Below, in pieces: positions 7,510 to 16,512 of a stretch of 34,835 nt of DNA. Location of the stretch: the NCBI GenBank assembly GCA_947169975.1, contig CAMVRT010000019.1:1-34835 (forward strand). The letters run 5' to 3'. Positions within the stretch are counted from its first letter, which is position 1. The number at the start of each line of letters is the position of its first letter. Source of the stretch: an uncultured Oscillospiraceae bacterium (GTDB taxonomy: Bacteria; Bacillota; Clostridia; Oscillospirales; Oscillospiraceae). The position numbers and the translations under genes are program-made. Below the pieces are notes generated by a model. That model worked only from the letters and a program-made list of their open reading frames with translations. It made no database searches and was not told the origin of the DNA.

Positions 7510-10500
7510 ATGCACACACAAAAGAGCACGCGCATCGCGCGCAAGCTCCTCTCGCTGCTCCTCGCTCTGGGCATGATCATCAGCATGCTGCCCATGAGTG
7601 CACTGGCACTGCAGAGGGCGACCAGCGACACGTGGACCAAGGTGGATCTGGCCGACATCACGGCTGACGACACCGTGGCCATCACCATGACCGCAAGCTC
7701 CGGCGCGACCTACATCCTGCCGAATGCGGCTGCCACCAGTGCCGGCCCCGCCGCTGTGGCAGTCACGCCCGAGGGTGACACGCTCACCGCGGACAGCGCC
7801 GCCTACGGCTGGACCGTTTCACCCAACGGGGACGGCACCTATGCCATCACCGGCCCCAACGGCGGCCTGAACTTGACCGCGGCCAACACGGGTGTCCGTG
7901 TGAAAGGGACGTCCGGCGTCTGGAGCGTGACCAACGGTTATCTGACCAGCCCGGATACCAACAGCGTCATCCGCTATCTCGGCGTTTATGAAACCAAGCC
8001 CGACTGGCGCTGCTACACGACGATCCACGCCAACATCGCCGACCAGACCCTGCAGTTCTGGAAGCTGAACACCGAGCCGGTGAACCCCACCGCCCCCGCC
8101 GCCCCCACGGCTGACGTGGCCGCCGGCGCGGTAGCCGCGGGCACCGTGGTGACCTTCTCCACCACCACCGAGGGCGCCACCATCAGCATCAGCACCGACG
8201 GCGGCGCCACCTGGACCGAGGGCAGCACCTACACCGTCAACGAGGCCGTGACCCTTCAGGTCAAGGCCACGCTGAACGGCGTGGACAGCGCCGTTGCCAC
8301 CTTCGCCTACACCATCAAGGCCGAGGTGGTCCTCTCCACCATTGCCGAAGCCGTAGCCGGCGCCGACAGCGCCTCCTTCAGCGTGAAGGGCGCCGTGACC
8401 CTGCTGGACGGCAAGAACGTCTACGTTCAGGATGAGACCGGCGGCATCTGCCTGCGCTTCAGCGCGGCGCCCAACGATCTGTCTCTGGGCGACACCGTGC
8501 TCTCCACCGGCACCAAGTCCACCTACAACGGCATGCCCCAGCTGGCGTGCCAGGAGTACGAGAAGTCCGCCGACCTGACTCTGGCGGCAAAGGACGCCAC
8601 CATCGGCGCGCTGACCACCGCTGACGTGTGCACCTACGTGCACATGACCGGCCTGGCAGTCACCGAGGTCTATGACAACAACGGCGCTTACTCCAACCCC
8701 AATATCACCTTCCAGGATGAGAGCGGCAATACCATCCAGCTCTATAAGGCTGTGATCGGCAAGACCGACGGCGCCTGGGACGTGAGCGTGGGCGACACCG
8801 TGGAGCTGAACGCTGCGGTGGGCATCAACAATTCCACCCTGCAGCTGCGCAACACCCTGGCCAGCGAGATCACCGTGACCTCCGCCGGCGTAAAGGCCCC
8901 CACGGCTGACGTGGCCGCCGGCGCCGTGGCTGCCGGCACCGTGGTGACCTTCTCCACCGCCACCGAGGGCGCCACCATCAGTATCAGCACCGACGGCGGC
9001 GCCAACTGGACCGAGGGCAGCACCTACACCGTCAACGAGGCCGTGACCCTCACCGTCAAGGCCACCCTGAACGGCGTGGACAGCCCGGTCGCCACCTTTG
9101 CCTACACCATCAAGACCGCTGCTCCCACCGTGTTGGATAAGCTCACCGAGGCTCCCGCCGACGGCAGCCTGGTGGTGCTCCATCACCCCGGCAGCAATAT
9201 GGCCCTGACCGCCAACGCCAGCGGCAGCAAGCTGGCCGGCACGGCCGCCACCCCGACCGACGGTCGGCTGGAGCTGGCCGACACCATGGCCTACATGACC
9301 GTCCACGTCACCAACGACGTGTACACCTTTGAGCTGAACGGCAGCTACCTGACCTCCGGCGAGACCGGCAACAGCCTGACCTTTGCCGCCGACGGCACCA
9401 GCGAGCTGGCCCAGTGGACGCTGGAGCAGCAGACCGACGGCACCTGGTATCTGATGAACGTGGGCGCGGCTTTCAACGGCAGCCACAACCAGGCGCTGGA
9501 GTACTACAACGGCTTCACCACCTACGGCGTCAAGACCGACAACGCCGCCTATAAGTTCGACTTCTACGGCGTCACCGCCACCTACGGCCTGGTCACCGAT
9601 CTGGAGCAGCTGACCGACGGTGCCTACGTGGTCATCTACAACCCGGGCAACAGCCTGGCCATGACCTCCGAGACCTACGGCGACTGGTATCTGATGCCCG
9701 GCGAAGCCACCATTACCGAGGGCGTCGTGGCCGAGCCTGCCGCCAACCAGATCTGGAAGGTCACCGTCAACGAGGACGGCACCTATACCTTCACCCAGGA
9801 CAGCTATGCCGTGGCAGCGTGGCTCAGCGTCAACGGCACCAAGACCTACGTGGAGCTGACCAACAACGGCTCTTACAATGACGCCACCGACACCACCTGG
9901 TATCTGGATGTGTGCAACGCCGAGACCAGCACCTTCTATATGCGCAGCGGCACCCTGACCGTGTCCCCCTATGAGGGCGTCTATGCCGAGGTATATAACA
10001 AGACCATCAACGGCACTTCCACGCCGGTGTTCTGCGGCTATGCCACCAACGCCAGCAGCCTCACCGAGTCGGCCTACGGCATGCAGTTCTATCTGGTGCC
10101 CGCACCCCAGCAGACCGAGCCCGCCACCGGCGAGACCTACGGCCTGACCTCCACCCTGGCCACCGGCGATGAGGTCATCCTCTACAACGCCGCCAGCGGC
10201 ATGGGCATGGGCAACGCCATTGTCAGCCACAAGGTGTCCGGCGTGGCGCTGACTCCGGTTGACGGCGTCATCACCACCGACAAGACCGACGTGGTGTGGA
10301 CGGTCACCGTCAACGCCGACGGCACCTATACCTTCACCCAGGGCAACTACACCCTGGGCGGCGTGGTGAGCGGCGATTACAACAACCTGGTTGTTGAGGG
10401 CGCTGCCTACACCAACTGGACCCTGACCGGCCCGGACAGCAGTGATTTCAATTACTTCCTGTCCCTGAACGACATGGCCACCAACTTCGGCAAGCTCTAT

Positions 10501-13500
10501 ATGGAGTACTACAACGGCTTTACTCTGTACGGCAGCACCGCTCCCGACAAGACCGCTTTCGGTATCACCTTCTACAAGAAGGGCGCCGAGGCCGAGACTC
10601 CCAATCCCGAAGAGACCGGCGATCTGGTCACCAGCCTGGATCAGCTGACCGACGGCGCCACCGTGGCCATCTACAGCCCCGGCCATAAGACCGCCATCAG
10701 CACCAAGCCCAACGGCGACTGGTACCTGAAGGCCAACCAGGCCACCGTTGAAAACGGCAAGGTGGTCAACTTCACCGAGGACTTCGTCTGGACCGTGAAG
10801 AAGAACGCCGACGGTACCTACAGCTTCTACGCCAACGGCGACGAGAGCCGCAGCATCACCGTCTGGAAGAGCGACACCTATGCCGAGCTGAGCCTCAACG
10901 TGGCCACCTACCCCGACAACACCTGGACGCTGACCCCCGCCAAGACGGCCAACTGCTACTACTTCAGCAGCCCCACCGTGTCCGGCGACCGCGGCCCGGC
11001 CTACATCGAGGCCTATGTCCGCAACGAGTTTGAGGTGTTCTCCGGCTACTTCACCACCACTACCTCCAACAAGTTCACCGAGAGCGAGTTCGCCCTCCAG
11101 TTCTATCTGGTCAATCCCGATGACGCCATTGCCGCCTATGACGACGGCGAGTGGGACGGCGTGCTGCAGAAGGGCGGCCAGTACGTGGCCTACAACGCCA
11201 CGGCGGCTTCCTCCATCGGTCTGTTCGCCGAGGCCAACTACTCCATGCGGGCCATCCCCACCACCATTGAGGGCGGCAAGGCCAACGCCGGCAACGGCGC
11301 CTACGTGTTCACCGTGGACACCATGGGCCGCTACTACACCTTCAAGGTGGGCGACAAGTTCTTTGCCACCAACGCCAGCGAGGAGCTGCTGTTCGTGGAG
11401 CCCAACGAGGACGGCTCCGCCCCCGAAAACGCCAAGTGGTTCCTGCAGGCCAAGGACGGCGGCTACATCATCTACAACAAGGACGCCACCTACAACGGCA
11501 CGCCTGTCTGCGTGGAGTACTACTCCAGCGTGTTCTCCGGCTGGACCTTCTCCACCAAGAACGACGTGGGCATCTACCTCTTCAACTTCTATGAGGTGGT
11601 GGACGGCACCGAGATCCGCGAGGGCGTGGTGCAGGCTCCCACCGTCATCTTCGACTGCGATGACTCCCGCTACGTGGAGCAGGACTACGTCTGCTCCTTC
11701 TCTCTGGACGATCTGGCCGAGAGCATCAGCACCATCGCCATCACCTACACCGCCGGCGACCGCACCGGCACCGTGGCGCTGGAGGACTGCACCGTCTCCT
11801 CCGACGGCAAGAGCTACAGCTTCACCATTCCCGCCGCCGACATCGACGCAGGCGAGGTGCTGCCCAGCTTCACCATCCGCGTGAACGTCACCAACAGCTA
11901 CGACATCACCTATTCCGGCGAGAAGACCGTCACCATCATCGACGAGCCCTTCTTCACCGACCTGACTCCCGCCCCCAACAGCCAGACCCGCGACGACAAG
12001 CGTCCCACCATCTCCGTCAAGGCGGGCAACGTGGGCGAGAATCCCACCCTCACCATGACCGTCAACGGCCAGGCGGTGGCAGCAACCTTTGAAAACGGCG
12101 TCCTGTCCTACACGCCCAACCAGGACATGGCGGACGGCCGTGTCACCGTGGCCGTCACCGCGGTGCGCGCCGACGGCGTGAAGGCGGAGAAGACCTGGAA
12201 CTTTACCGTGGGTATCGCGGAGTATCAGCTGTACTTCGGTCAGCTCCACTCCCACACCACCTACTCCGACGGCTCCGGTACCCTGGATACCGCTCTGGAG
12301 TACATCGCCTCCCTGCCGGAGAGCGCCAACATCCAGTTCGTGGCCTTCACCGACCACTCCAACTACTTCGACACCACCAGCGCCGCCAACCCCGCTGACG
12401 CCCTGAACGACAAGTCCCTGATGACCGACGCCAGCCGCGCTCTGTGGGAGGAGTACAAGGGCAAGGCCGCGGCCTTCAATGCCAGCCACGACAATCTCCT
12501 GGCCATCGCCGGCTTTGAGATGACCTGGTCCGGCGGTCCCGGCCACATCAACACCTTTGACTCCGACGGTCTGGTGTCCCGCAACAACGCCGCGCTGAAC
12601 AACAAGTCCGGCGACGCGGGCATGAAGCTCTACTACGAGACCGTCAACAAGGGCGATTCCATCAACCAGTTCAACCACCCCGGCACCACCTTCGGCAACT
12701 TCACCGACTTCTCCTACCGGGACGATAGCACCGATGAGCACATGTTCCTGGTGGAGGTGGGCAACGGCGAGGGCCAGATCGGCGCCGGCGGCTACTACCC
12801 CAGCTATGAGCAGTATATCATCGCGCTGGACAAGGGCTGGCACGTGGCCCCCACCAACAACCAGGATAACCACAAGGGCCGCTGGGGCAACGCCAACGAC
12901 GCCCGCGACGTCATCCTGACCAACGACTTCAGCGAGCAGGGCATCTACGACGCCATCCGCGCCCTGCGGGTGTACGCCACCGAGGACAAGAACCTGCAGA
13001 TCAGCTACACCATCAACGATGAGCCCATGGGCACCGTCTTCACCGATGAGAACGCCCCCGAGAAGCTGAACGTGGTCGTCACCCTGTTCGATCCCGACGC
13101 CGGCGACAGCATCAGCAAGGTGGAGCTGGTTTCCAATGCCGGCGTGACCGCCTACACCTGGGACAACGCCGCCGATCTGGCCAGCGGCCAGCTGACTGCG
13201 GAGCTGGATCCGGAGTACAGCTACTATTTCGTCCGCGTCACCCAGAAGGACGGCGATCTGGCTGTCACCGCTCCCGTGTGGGTGGGTCAGGCCGCCAAGC
13301 TGGGCATCCAGAGCTTCGCCTCCACCGCCGAGCAGGTGTATGTCAATGAGTCCACCACGCTGACCACCACTCTCTTCAACAACGAGACCGCCGCGGCCAC
13401 CGTCAAGTCCCTGATCTACACGGTGGGCGGCAGCGAGGTCATCGGCACCGACACCAACACCTACACCATCCCCGCCGGCGGCACCGTGGACGTCAGCTTC

Positions 13501-14673
13501 GCCCACACCTTCACCACCGCCAAGCTCACCACCGTCACCGTAACGGCCATCGTGGAGCAGGACGGCAAGGAGTACACCTTCACCGCCAACGTGGAGCTGG
13601 ATATCCTGGACCGCGCCACCGCCGATGATGTGACGCCCATCGCCGACGTCCGCGCCGCTTCCGATCCCGCCGACACCGGCTATCGCTTCACCATCGAGGG
13701 CGTGGTCACCTCCAACGCCTCCGGCTACGACAAGGACACCGCGTTCTTCGACTGCATCTATGTTCAGGACGAGACCGGCGGCATCTGCTGCTTCCCCGTT
13801 TCCGGCGAGTACAAGATCGGCGACAAGGTCCGCATCGTGGGCCACACCGACTTCTACCAGGGTGAGCCCGAGCTCCAGGTGAAGACCATCGAGGTCATCG
13901 GCGAGGGCACCGTGACGCCCTCTGCCATCGCCGCTGCGGAGCTGAACGACCGCAGCGCCGAGGGCAAGCTGGTCACCGTCACCGGTACCGTGGAAAGCGT
14001 CGAGGAGGCCAACGGCCTGATCCAGACCATCATGGTCAAGGACGCCAACGGCGATCTGGCCCGGGTGTTCATCGACGGTTACATCACCACCGGTCATGAG
14101 GTGGAGAACTGCGTCGTCGGCGCCCAGATCAGCGCCACCGGCCTTGCCTCCTATGACGACACCTTCAACGATCCCGAGGGTCCGTTCCCGCGCATCCGCA
14201 TCCGCGACCGTGCCGACGTGGTCTGCACCGCACCGGCCGAGGGCTATCACATTATCGTGACCGACTACACCAAGGGCGCAGCCACCACCGACATCGTGGC
14301 CGATCAGACTTACAGCGGCGAGGTGACCTTCACCGTGACGTGCGACATCGCCTGCGTGGTTGCCATCGACAATGGTGAGGACAGCTACACGAAGCTGGAT
14401 TGCACCACCACGGAGAGCGGCGAGCATCAGTTCACCGTGACGGTGACAGATGCCGATGTGACCATCGCCATCGCTCTGAAGGGCGACGCCACACTGGACG
14501 GCCAGATCAAGAGCAACGACGCCGTCAGCGCCAAGCAGGCGGCGGCGGGAACCAGGACTCTGACCGGAATGAAGCTGCTGACGGTTGATACCAACAACGA
14601 CGGCAGGATCCGGATGAACGAGGCCACGAAGGTGGTTCAGGTCGCTGCCGGCAACAGCACCTTCGACTGGTAA
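7510..14673 (+). CDS. Giant secreted multi-module protein with PHP-type metallohydrolase and dockerin-like end
   Basis: A 2387-residue protein. The signal peptide is residues 1-33 (ends ALA). An N-terminal module is followed by a chitobiase-like Ig fold (about 198-270), an OB-fold-like domain with YVQDETGGIC (about 272-460) and a second Ig-like copy (463-536). Five related beta-rich modules of 150-170 residues follow (about 543-1365), each opening like LTDGAYVVIYNPG and ending near an aromatic LxFY. After two Ig-like segments, a PHP domain carries H1580, H1582, D1615, H1616, E1670, H1679, H1723, D1786 and H1788 (LHSHTTYSDG, FTDHS, NHPG, QDNH), a complete-looking metal site. A CARDB-like segment, a second OB-like domain and a dockerin-like pair of Ca loops (from about 2324) end the protein. 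PHP proteins of the CehA/McbA type hydrolyse phosphoesters or related bonds; the substrate here is unknown. AAAGGAGG precedes the ATG. Confidence 0.85.
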   Translation: MHTQKSTRIARKLLSLLLALGMIISMLPMSALALQRATSDTWTKVDLADITADDTVAITMTASSGATYILPNAAATSAGPAAVAVTPEGDTLTADSAAYGWTVSPNGDGTYAITGPNGGLNLTAANTGVRVKGTSGVWSVTNGYLTSPDTNSVIRYLGVYETKPDWRCYTTIHANIADQTLQFWKLNTEPVNPTAPAAPTADVAAGAVAAGTVVTFSTTTEGATISISTDGGATWTEGSTYTVNEAVTLQVKATLNGVDSAVATFAYTIKAEVVLSTIAEAVAGADSASFSVKGAVTLLDGKNVYVQDETGGICLRFSAAPNDLSLGDTVLSTGTKSTYNGMPQLACQEYEKSADLTLAAKDATIGALTTADVCTYVHMTGLAVTEVYDNNGAYSNPNITFQDESGNTIQLYKAVIGKTDGAWDVSVGDTVELNAAVGINNSTLQLRNTLASEITVTSAGVKAPTADVAAGAVAAGTVVTFSTATEGATISISTDGGANWTEGSTYTVNEAVTLTVKATLNGVDSPVATFAYTIKTAAPTVLDKLTEAPADGSLVVLHHPGSNMALTANASGSKLAGTAATPTDGRLELADTMAYMTVHVTNDVYTFELNGSYLTSGETGNSLTFAADGTSELAQWTLEQQTDGTWYLMNVGAAFNGSHNQALEYYNGFTTYGVKTDNAAYKFDFYGVTATYGLVTDLEQLTDGAYVVIYNPGNSLAMTSETYGDWYLMPGEATITEGVVAEPAANQIWKVTVNEDGTYTFTQDSYAVAAWLSVNGTKTYVELTNNGSYNDATDTTWYLDVCNAETSTFYMRSGTLTVSPYEGVYAEVYNKTINGTSTPVFCGYATNASSLTESAYGMQFYLVPAPQQTEPATGETYGLTSTLATGDEVILYNAASGMGMGNAIVSHKVSGVALTPVDGVITTDKTDVVWTVTVNADGTYTFTQGNYTLGGVVSGDYNNLVVEGAAYTNWTLTGPDSSDFNYFLSLNDMATNFGKLYMEYYNGFTLYGSTAPDKTAFGITFYKKGAEAETPNPEETGDLVTSLDQLTDGATVAIYSPGHKTAISTKPNGDWYLKANQATVENGKVVNFTEDFVWTVKKNADGTYSFYANGDESRSITVWKSDTYAELSLNVATYPDNTWTLTPAKTANCYYFSSPTVSGDRGPAYIEAYVRNEFEVFSGYFTTTTSNKFTESEFALQFYLVNPDDAIAAYDDGEWDGVLQKGGQYVAYNATAASSIGLFAEANYSMRAIPTTIEGGKANAGNGAYVFTVDTMGRYYTFKVGDKFFATNASEELLFVEPNEDGSAPENAKWFLQAKDGGYIIYNKDATYNGTPVCVEYYSSVFSGWTFSTKNDVGIYLFNFYEVVDGTEIREGVVQAPTVIFDCDDSRYVEQDYVCSFSLDDLAESISTIAITYTAGDRTGTVALEDCTVSSDGKSYSFTIPAADIDAGEVLPSFTIRVNVTNSYDITYSGEKTVTIIDEPFFTDLTPAPNSQTRDDKRPTISVKAGNVGENPTLTMTVNGQAVAATFENGVLSYTPNQDMADGRVTVAVTAVRADGVKAEKTWNFTVGIAEYQLYFGQLHSHTTYSDGSGTLDTALEYIASLPESANIQFVAFTDHSNYFDTTSAANPADALNDKSLMTDASRALWEEYKGKAAAFNASHDNLLAIAGFEMTWSGGPGHINTFDSDGLVSRNNAALNNKSGDAGMKLYYETVNKGDSINQFNHPGTTFGNFTDFSYRDDSTDEHMFLVEVGNGEGQIGAGGYYPSYEQYIIALDKGWHVAPTNNQDNHKGRWGNANDARDVILTNDFSEQGIYDAIRALRVYATEDKNLQISYTINDEPMGTVFTDENAPEKLNVVVTLFDPDAGDSISKVELVSNAGVTAYTWDNAADLASGQLTAELDPEYSYYFVRVTQKDGDLAVTAPVWVGQAAKLGIQSFASTAEQVYVNESTTLTTTLFNNETAAATVKSLIYTVGGSEVIGTDTNTYTIPAGGTVDVSFAHTFTTAKLTTVTVTAIVEQDGKEYTFTANVELDILDRATADDVTPIADVRAASDPADTGYRFTIEGVVTSNASGYDKDTAFFDCIYVQDETGGICCFPVSGEYKIGDKVRIVGHTDFYQGEPELQVKTIEVIGEGTVTPSAIAAAELNDRSAEGKLVTVTGTVESVEEANGLIQTIMVKDANGDLARVFIDGYITTGHEVENCVVGAQISATGLASYDDTFNDPEGPFPRIRIRDRADVVCTAPAEGYHIIVTDYTKGAATTDIVADQTYSGEVTFTVTCDIACVVAIDNGEDSYTKLDCTTTESGEHQFTVTVTDADVTIAIALKGDATLDGQIKSNDAVSAKQAAAGTRTLTGMKLLTVDTNNDGRIRMNEATKVVQVAAGNSTFDW
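8101..8320 (+). repeat. Direct repeat copy 1 inside the PHP gene
   Basis: 220 bases encoding the Ig-like domain TADVAAGAV...TIK. It is nearly identical to 8896-9115, at an in-frame offset of 795 bases. Confidence 0.85.
8896..9115 (+). repeat. Direct repeat copy 2 inside the PHP gene
   Basis: Second copy of the 220-base segment at 8101-8320. Recombination between the copies would delete 265 codons in frame, including the first OB-like domain. Confidence 0.85.
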
Positions 14674-14701
14674 CGGTTTCACACCAAGCCACAAGACACA
14701 C

Positions 14702-14737
14702 AAAAAAACACCCCCGGACATCCGGGGGTGTTTTTTT
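14702..14737. terminator. Bidirectional terminator between the PHP and pyrophosphatase genes
   Basis: ACACCCCCGGA and TCCGGGGGTGT pair around CA, flanked by seven A and seven T. The flanking genes converge. Confidence 0.92.
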
Positions 14738-14757
14738 GGTATGCCGGTTCGTCGTTT

Positions 14758-16371
14758 TCAGCCCCACAGGGCGGTGAGCATGGGGATGACCTGCTTTTTC
14801 CGGGACATGACGCCGGGCAGGAACAGGGCCTGATCCTTCGGCTCTGCGGCGAAGGCGTTGCGGATCACGTCCTCACTGCCTACAAACAGGAGCTGTGTGC
14901 CCTCCAGCAGCACGTCGGTAAACATGGTGATGACCATGTCGTAACCCCGCTGGCGCTGCAGCTGGGCCATGACGTCCAGGAACTCGTCCCGCCGCTCCAG
15001 CATCCGGGCGGAGTCCATGCAGGTGATCTGGCCCACGCCCAGGTTATGCTCGGCGATGTGGAACTGCTTGAAGTCGCTCATCAGCAGATCCTGGGCGCTC
15101 TTGCTGTCGGTGTCGGCGGCGGAGAACAGATCCCGCCCCAGATCCTCCAGAGAGACGCCTGCCATGCGTGCCATCCGCTCGGCCATGGCGATATCCCGCT
15201 TGGTGCAGGTGGGGGACTTGAACATAACGGTATCGGACAAAATGGCCGCGGCCATGAGTCCCGCCAGCTTGGGGGAGGGCAGCACGCCGTGCTCCTGGAA
15301 CATGGTGGCGATGATGGTGTTGGTGCTGCCCACCGGCTCATTGCGCACGTGGACGGGCTGTGCGGTCTGGATATCGGCCAGCCGGTGGTGGTCGATAATG
15401 GCCAGCACCTCCGCCTGCTCCAGCCCGGGCACGGTCTGGGCCAGCTCATTGTGGTCCACCAGCACCACCCGCTTGCGGCGTGGCTTGAGCAGGTGGAAAC
15501 GGGACAGGGTGCCCACCACACGGTCGTTCTCATCCAGCACGGGATAGGCCCGGTAGCGGCTCTTGAGCACCACCTCGCGCACGTCGTCTATGTAGTCGGT
15601 GAGGCGGAAGGTGATCAGGTCGTCGGTGTGGCAGGAGCGGGCGATGGGGATGGCCTGATACACCAGCCGCGCCACCCGGCTTGCCTCGAAGGGGGTGGAG
15701 ATCACGCAGGTGTCCCCGGCGTTTTCCAGCCACTGGGGATCCACGTCGGTCTGACACAGGATCAGGCAGGACACGCCGATGTCCAGCGCCCGGCGGATCA
15801 TATCCGGCTGATTGCCGCACAGCACAATGCTTTCTTTCGAGTGGAACAGCAGGTTTTCGCAGCTCTGGGGCAGGGCGACGGTCACCTGCCCGCTGACGGT
15901 GTCGGCCATGGCGCCGCTTTCGTTGAGGAGCCGCCCCTCCAGCACGCTCAGAAGGTTGAACAGGGGCAGCCGGTCCACGGTGGGGTCGGCGATGGTCTCC
16001 ATGTTGTAGGTGGCGATGTCCCCGGCGGAGAGCATGCCGTACAGGGAGCCGTCCTCATTGCCCACGGGGATCACCGGCAGATGCTGCTCCCGCATGACGT
16101 GCCAGGCCCGGTCCATGGTCACGGATTTGTCCATCACCGGCGGCCGGTCAAAGTCCAGATCCACCACCTGGGTGCGCATGGACTGGACGAGCCGGGGCGG
16201 CTCCATACCGAACCGGTCCAGGATGCGCCGTGTCTCGTCGTTCACATCGCCCAGCCGGGCAGCCACGTATTCATGCTCGCCCAGGGCGTGGCGCAGGGCG
16301 GTGTAGGACATGGCAGCCACGATGGAGTCGGTGTCCGGGTTCCGGTGCCCGGTGACAAAGATCTCATTCAT
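14758..16371 (-). CDS. ppaC: Family II manganese-dependent inorganic pyrophosphatase with CBS and DRTGG domains
   Basis: A 537-residue cytoplasmic enzyme that splits pyrophosphate to two phosphates. The DHH phosphoesterase start GHRNPDTDSI carries metal ligands H9, D13 and D15. The DHH part is split by an insert of about 240 residues with two CBS motifs (HVMREQHLPVIP; RAYPVLDENDRVVG) and a DRTGG-like region between. The core resumes with VDHNE and IIDHH (D327, H328, H329). The DHHA2 end carries the substrate motif SRKKQVIP. The length fits CBS-type family II enzymes (about 540), not the short form (about 310). CBS pairs in this family bind adenine nucleotides and adjust activity. GGAGG precedes the ATG. 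The gene is divergent from the MATE gene. Confidence 0.93.
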   Translation of the reverse strand: MNEIFVTGHRNPDTDSIVAAMSYTALRHALGEHEYVAARLGDVNDETRRILDRFGMEPPRLVQSMRTQVVDLDFDRPPVMDKSVTMDRAWHVMREQHLPVIPVGNEDGSLYGMLSAGDIATYNMETIADPTVDRLPLFNLLSVLEGRLLNESGAMADTVSGQVTVALPQSCENLLFHSKESIVLCGNQPDMIRRALDIGVSCLILCQTDVDPQWLENAGDTCVISTPFEASRVARLVYQAIPIARSCHTDDLITFRLTDYIDDVREVVLKSRYRAYPVLDENDRVVGTLSRFHLLKPRRKRVVLVDHNELAQTVPGLEQAEVLAIIDHHRLADIQTAQPVHVRNEPVGSTNTIIATMFQEHGVLPSPKLAGLMAAAILSDTVMFKSPTCTKRDIAMAERMARMAGVSLEDLGRDLFSAADTDSKSAQDLLMSDFKQFHIAEHNLGVGQITCMDSARMLERRDEFLDVMAQLQRQRGYDMVITMFTDVLLEGTQLLFVGSEDVIRNAFAAEPKDQALFLPGVMSRKKQVIPMLTALWG

Positions 16372-16408
16372 GGTGAGGCAACCTCCTCCGCTGCTTTATC
16401 TTACTACC

Positions 16409-16436
16409 ATTATAAATCGAACCGCCCGTTTGTCAA
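16409..16436 (-). promoter_or_regulatory. Promoter of the pyrophosphatase gene
   Basis: On the minus strand a consensus TTGACA (16436-16431), a 16-base spacer and a consensus TATAAT (16414-16409). Confidence 0.85.
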
Positions 16437-16449
16437 CGGCGGATCGCCC

Positions 16450-16478
16450 TTGATTTGCGCGGCGCGGTGTGATAAGAT
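16450..16478 (+). promoter_or_regulatory. Promoter of the MATE gene
   Basis: TTGATT (16450-16455), a 17-base spacer, and TAAGAT (16473-16478). Confidence 0.65.
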
Positions 16479-16512
16479 AACCCCGCTGTGTTTTTAGAGA
16501 GAGGTGAGCGCC

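Noticed and set aside
7819-14721. A 2300-codon open frame on the minus strand
   Set aside because: It is the antisense of the PHP gene. Its Gly/Val/His-rich reading is what GCC/ACC-rich codons give in reverse, and it has no domain, signal or ribosome binding site.
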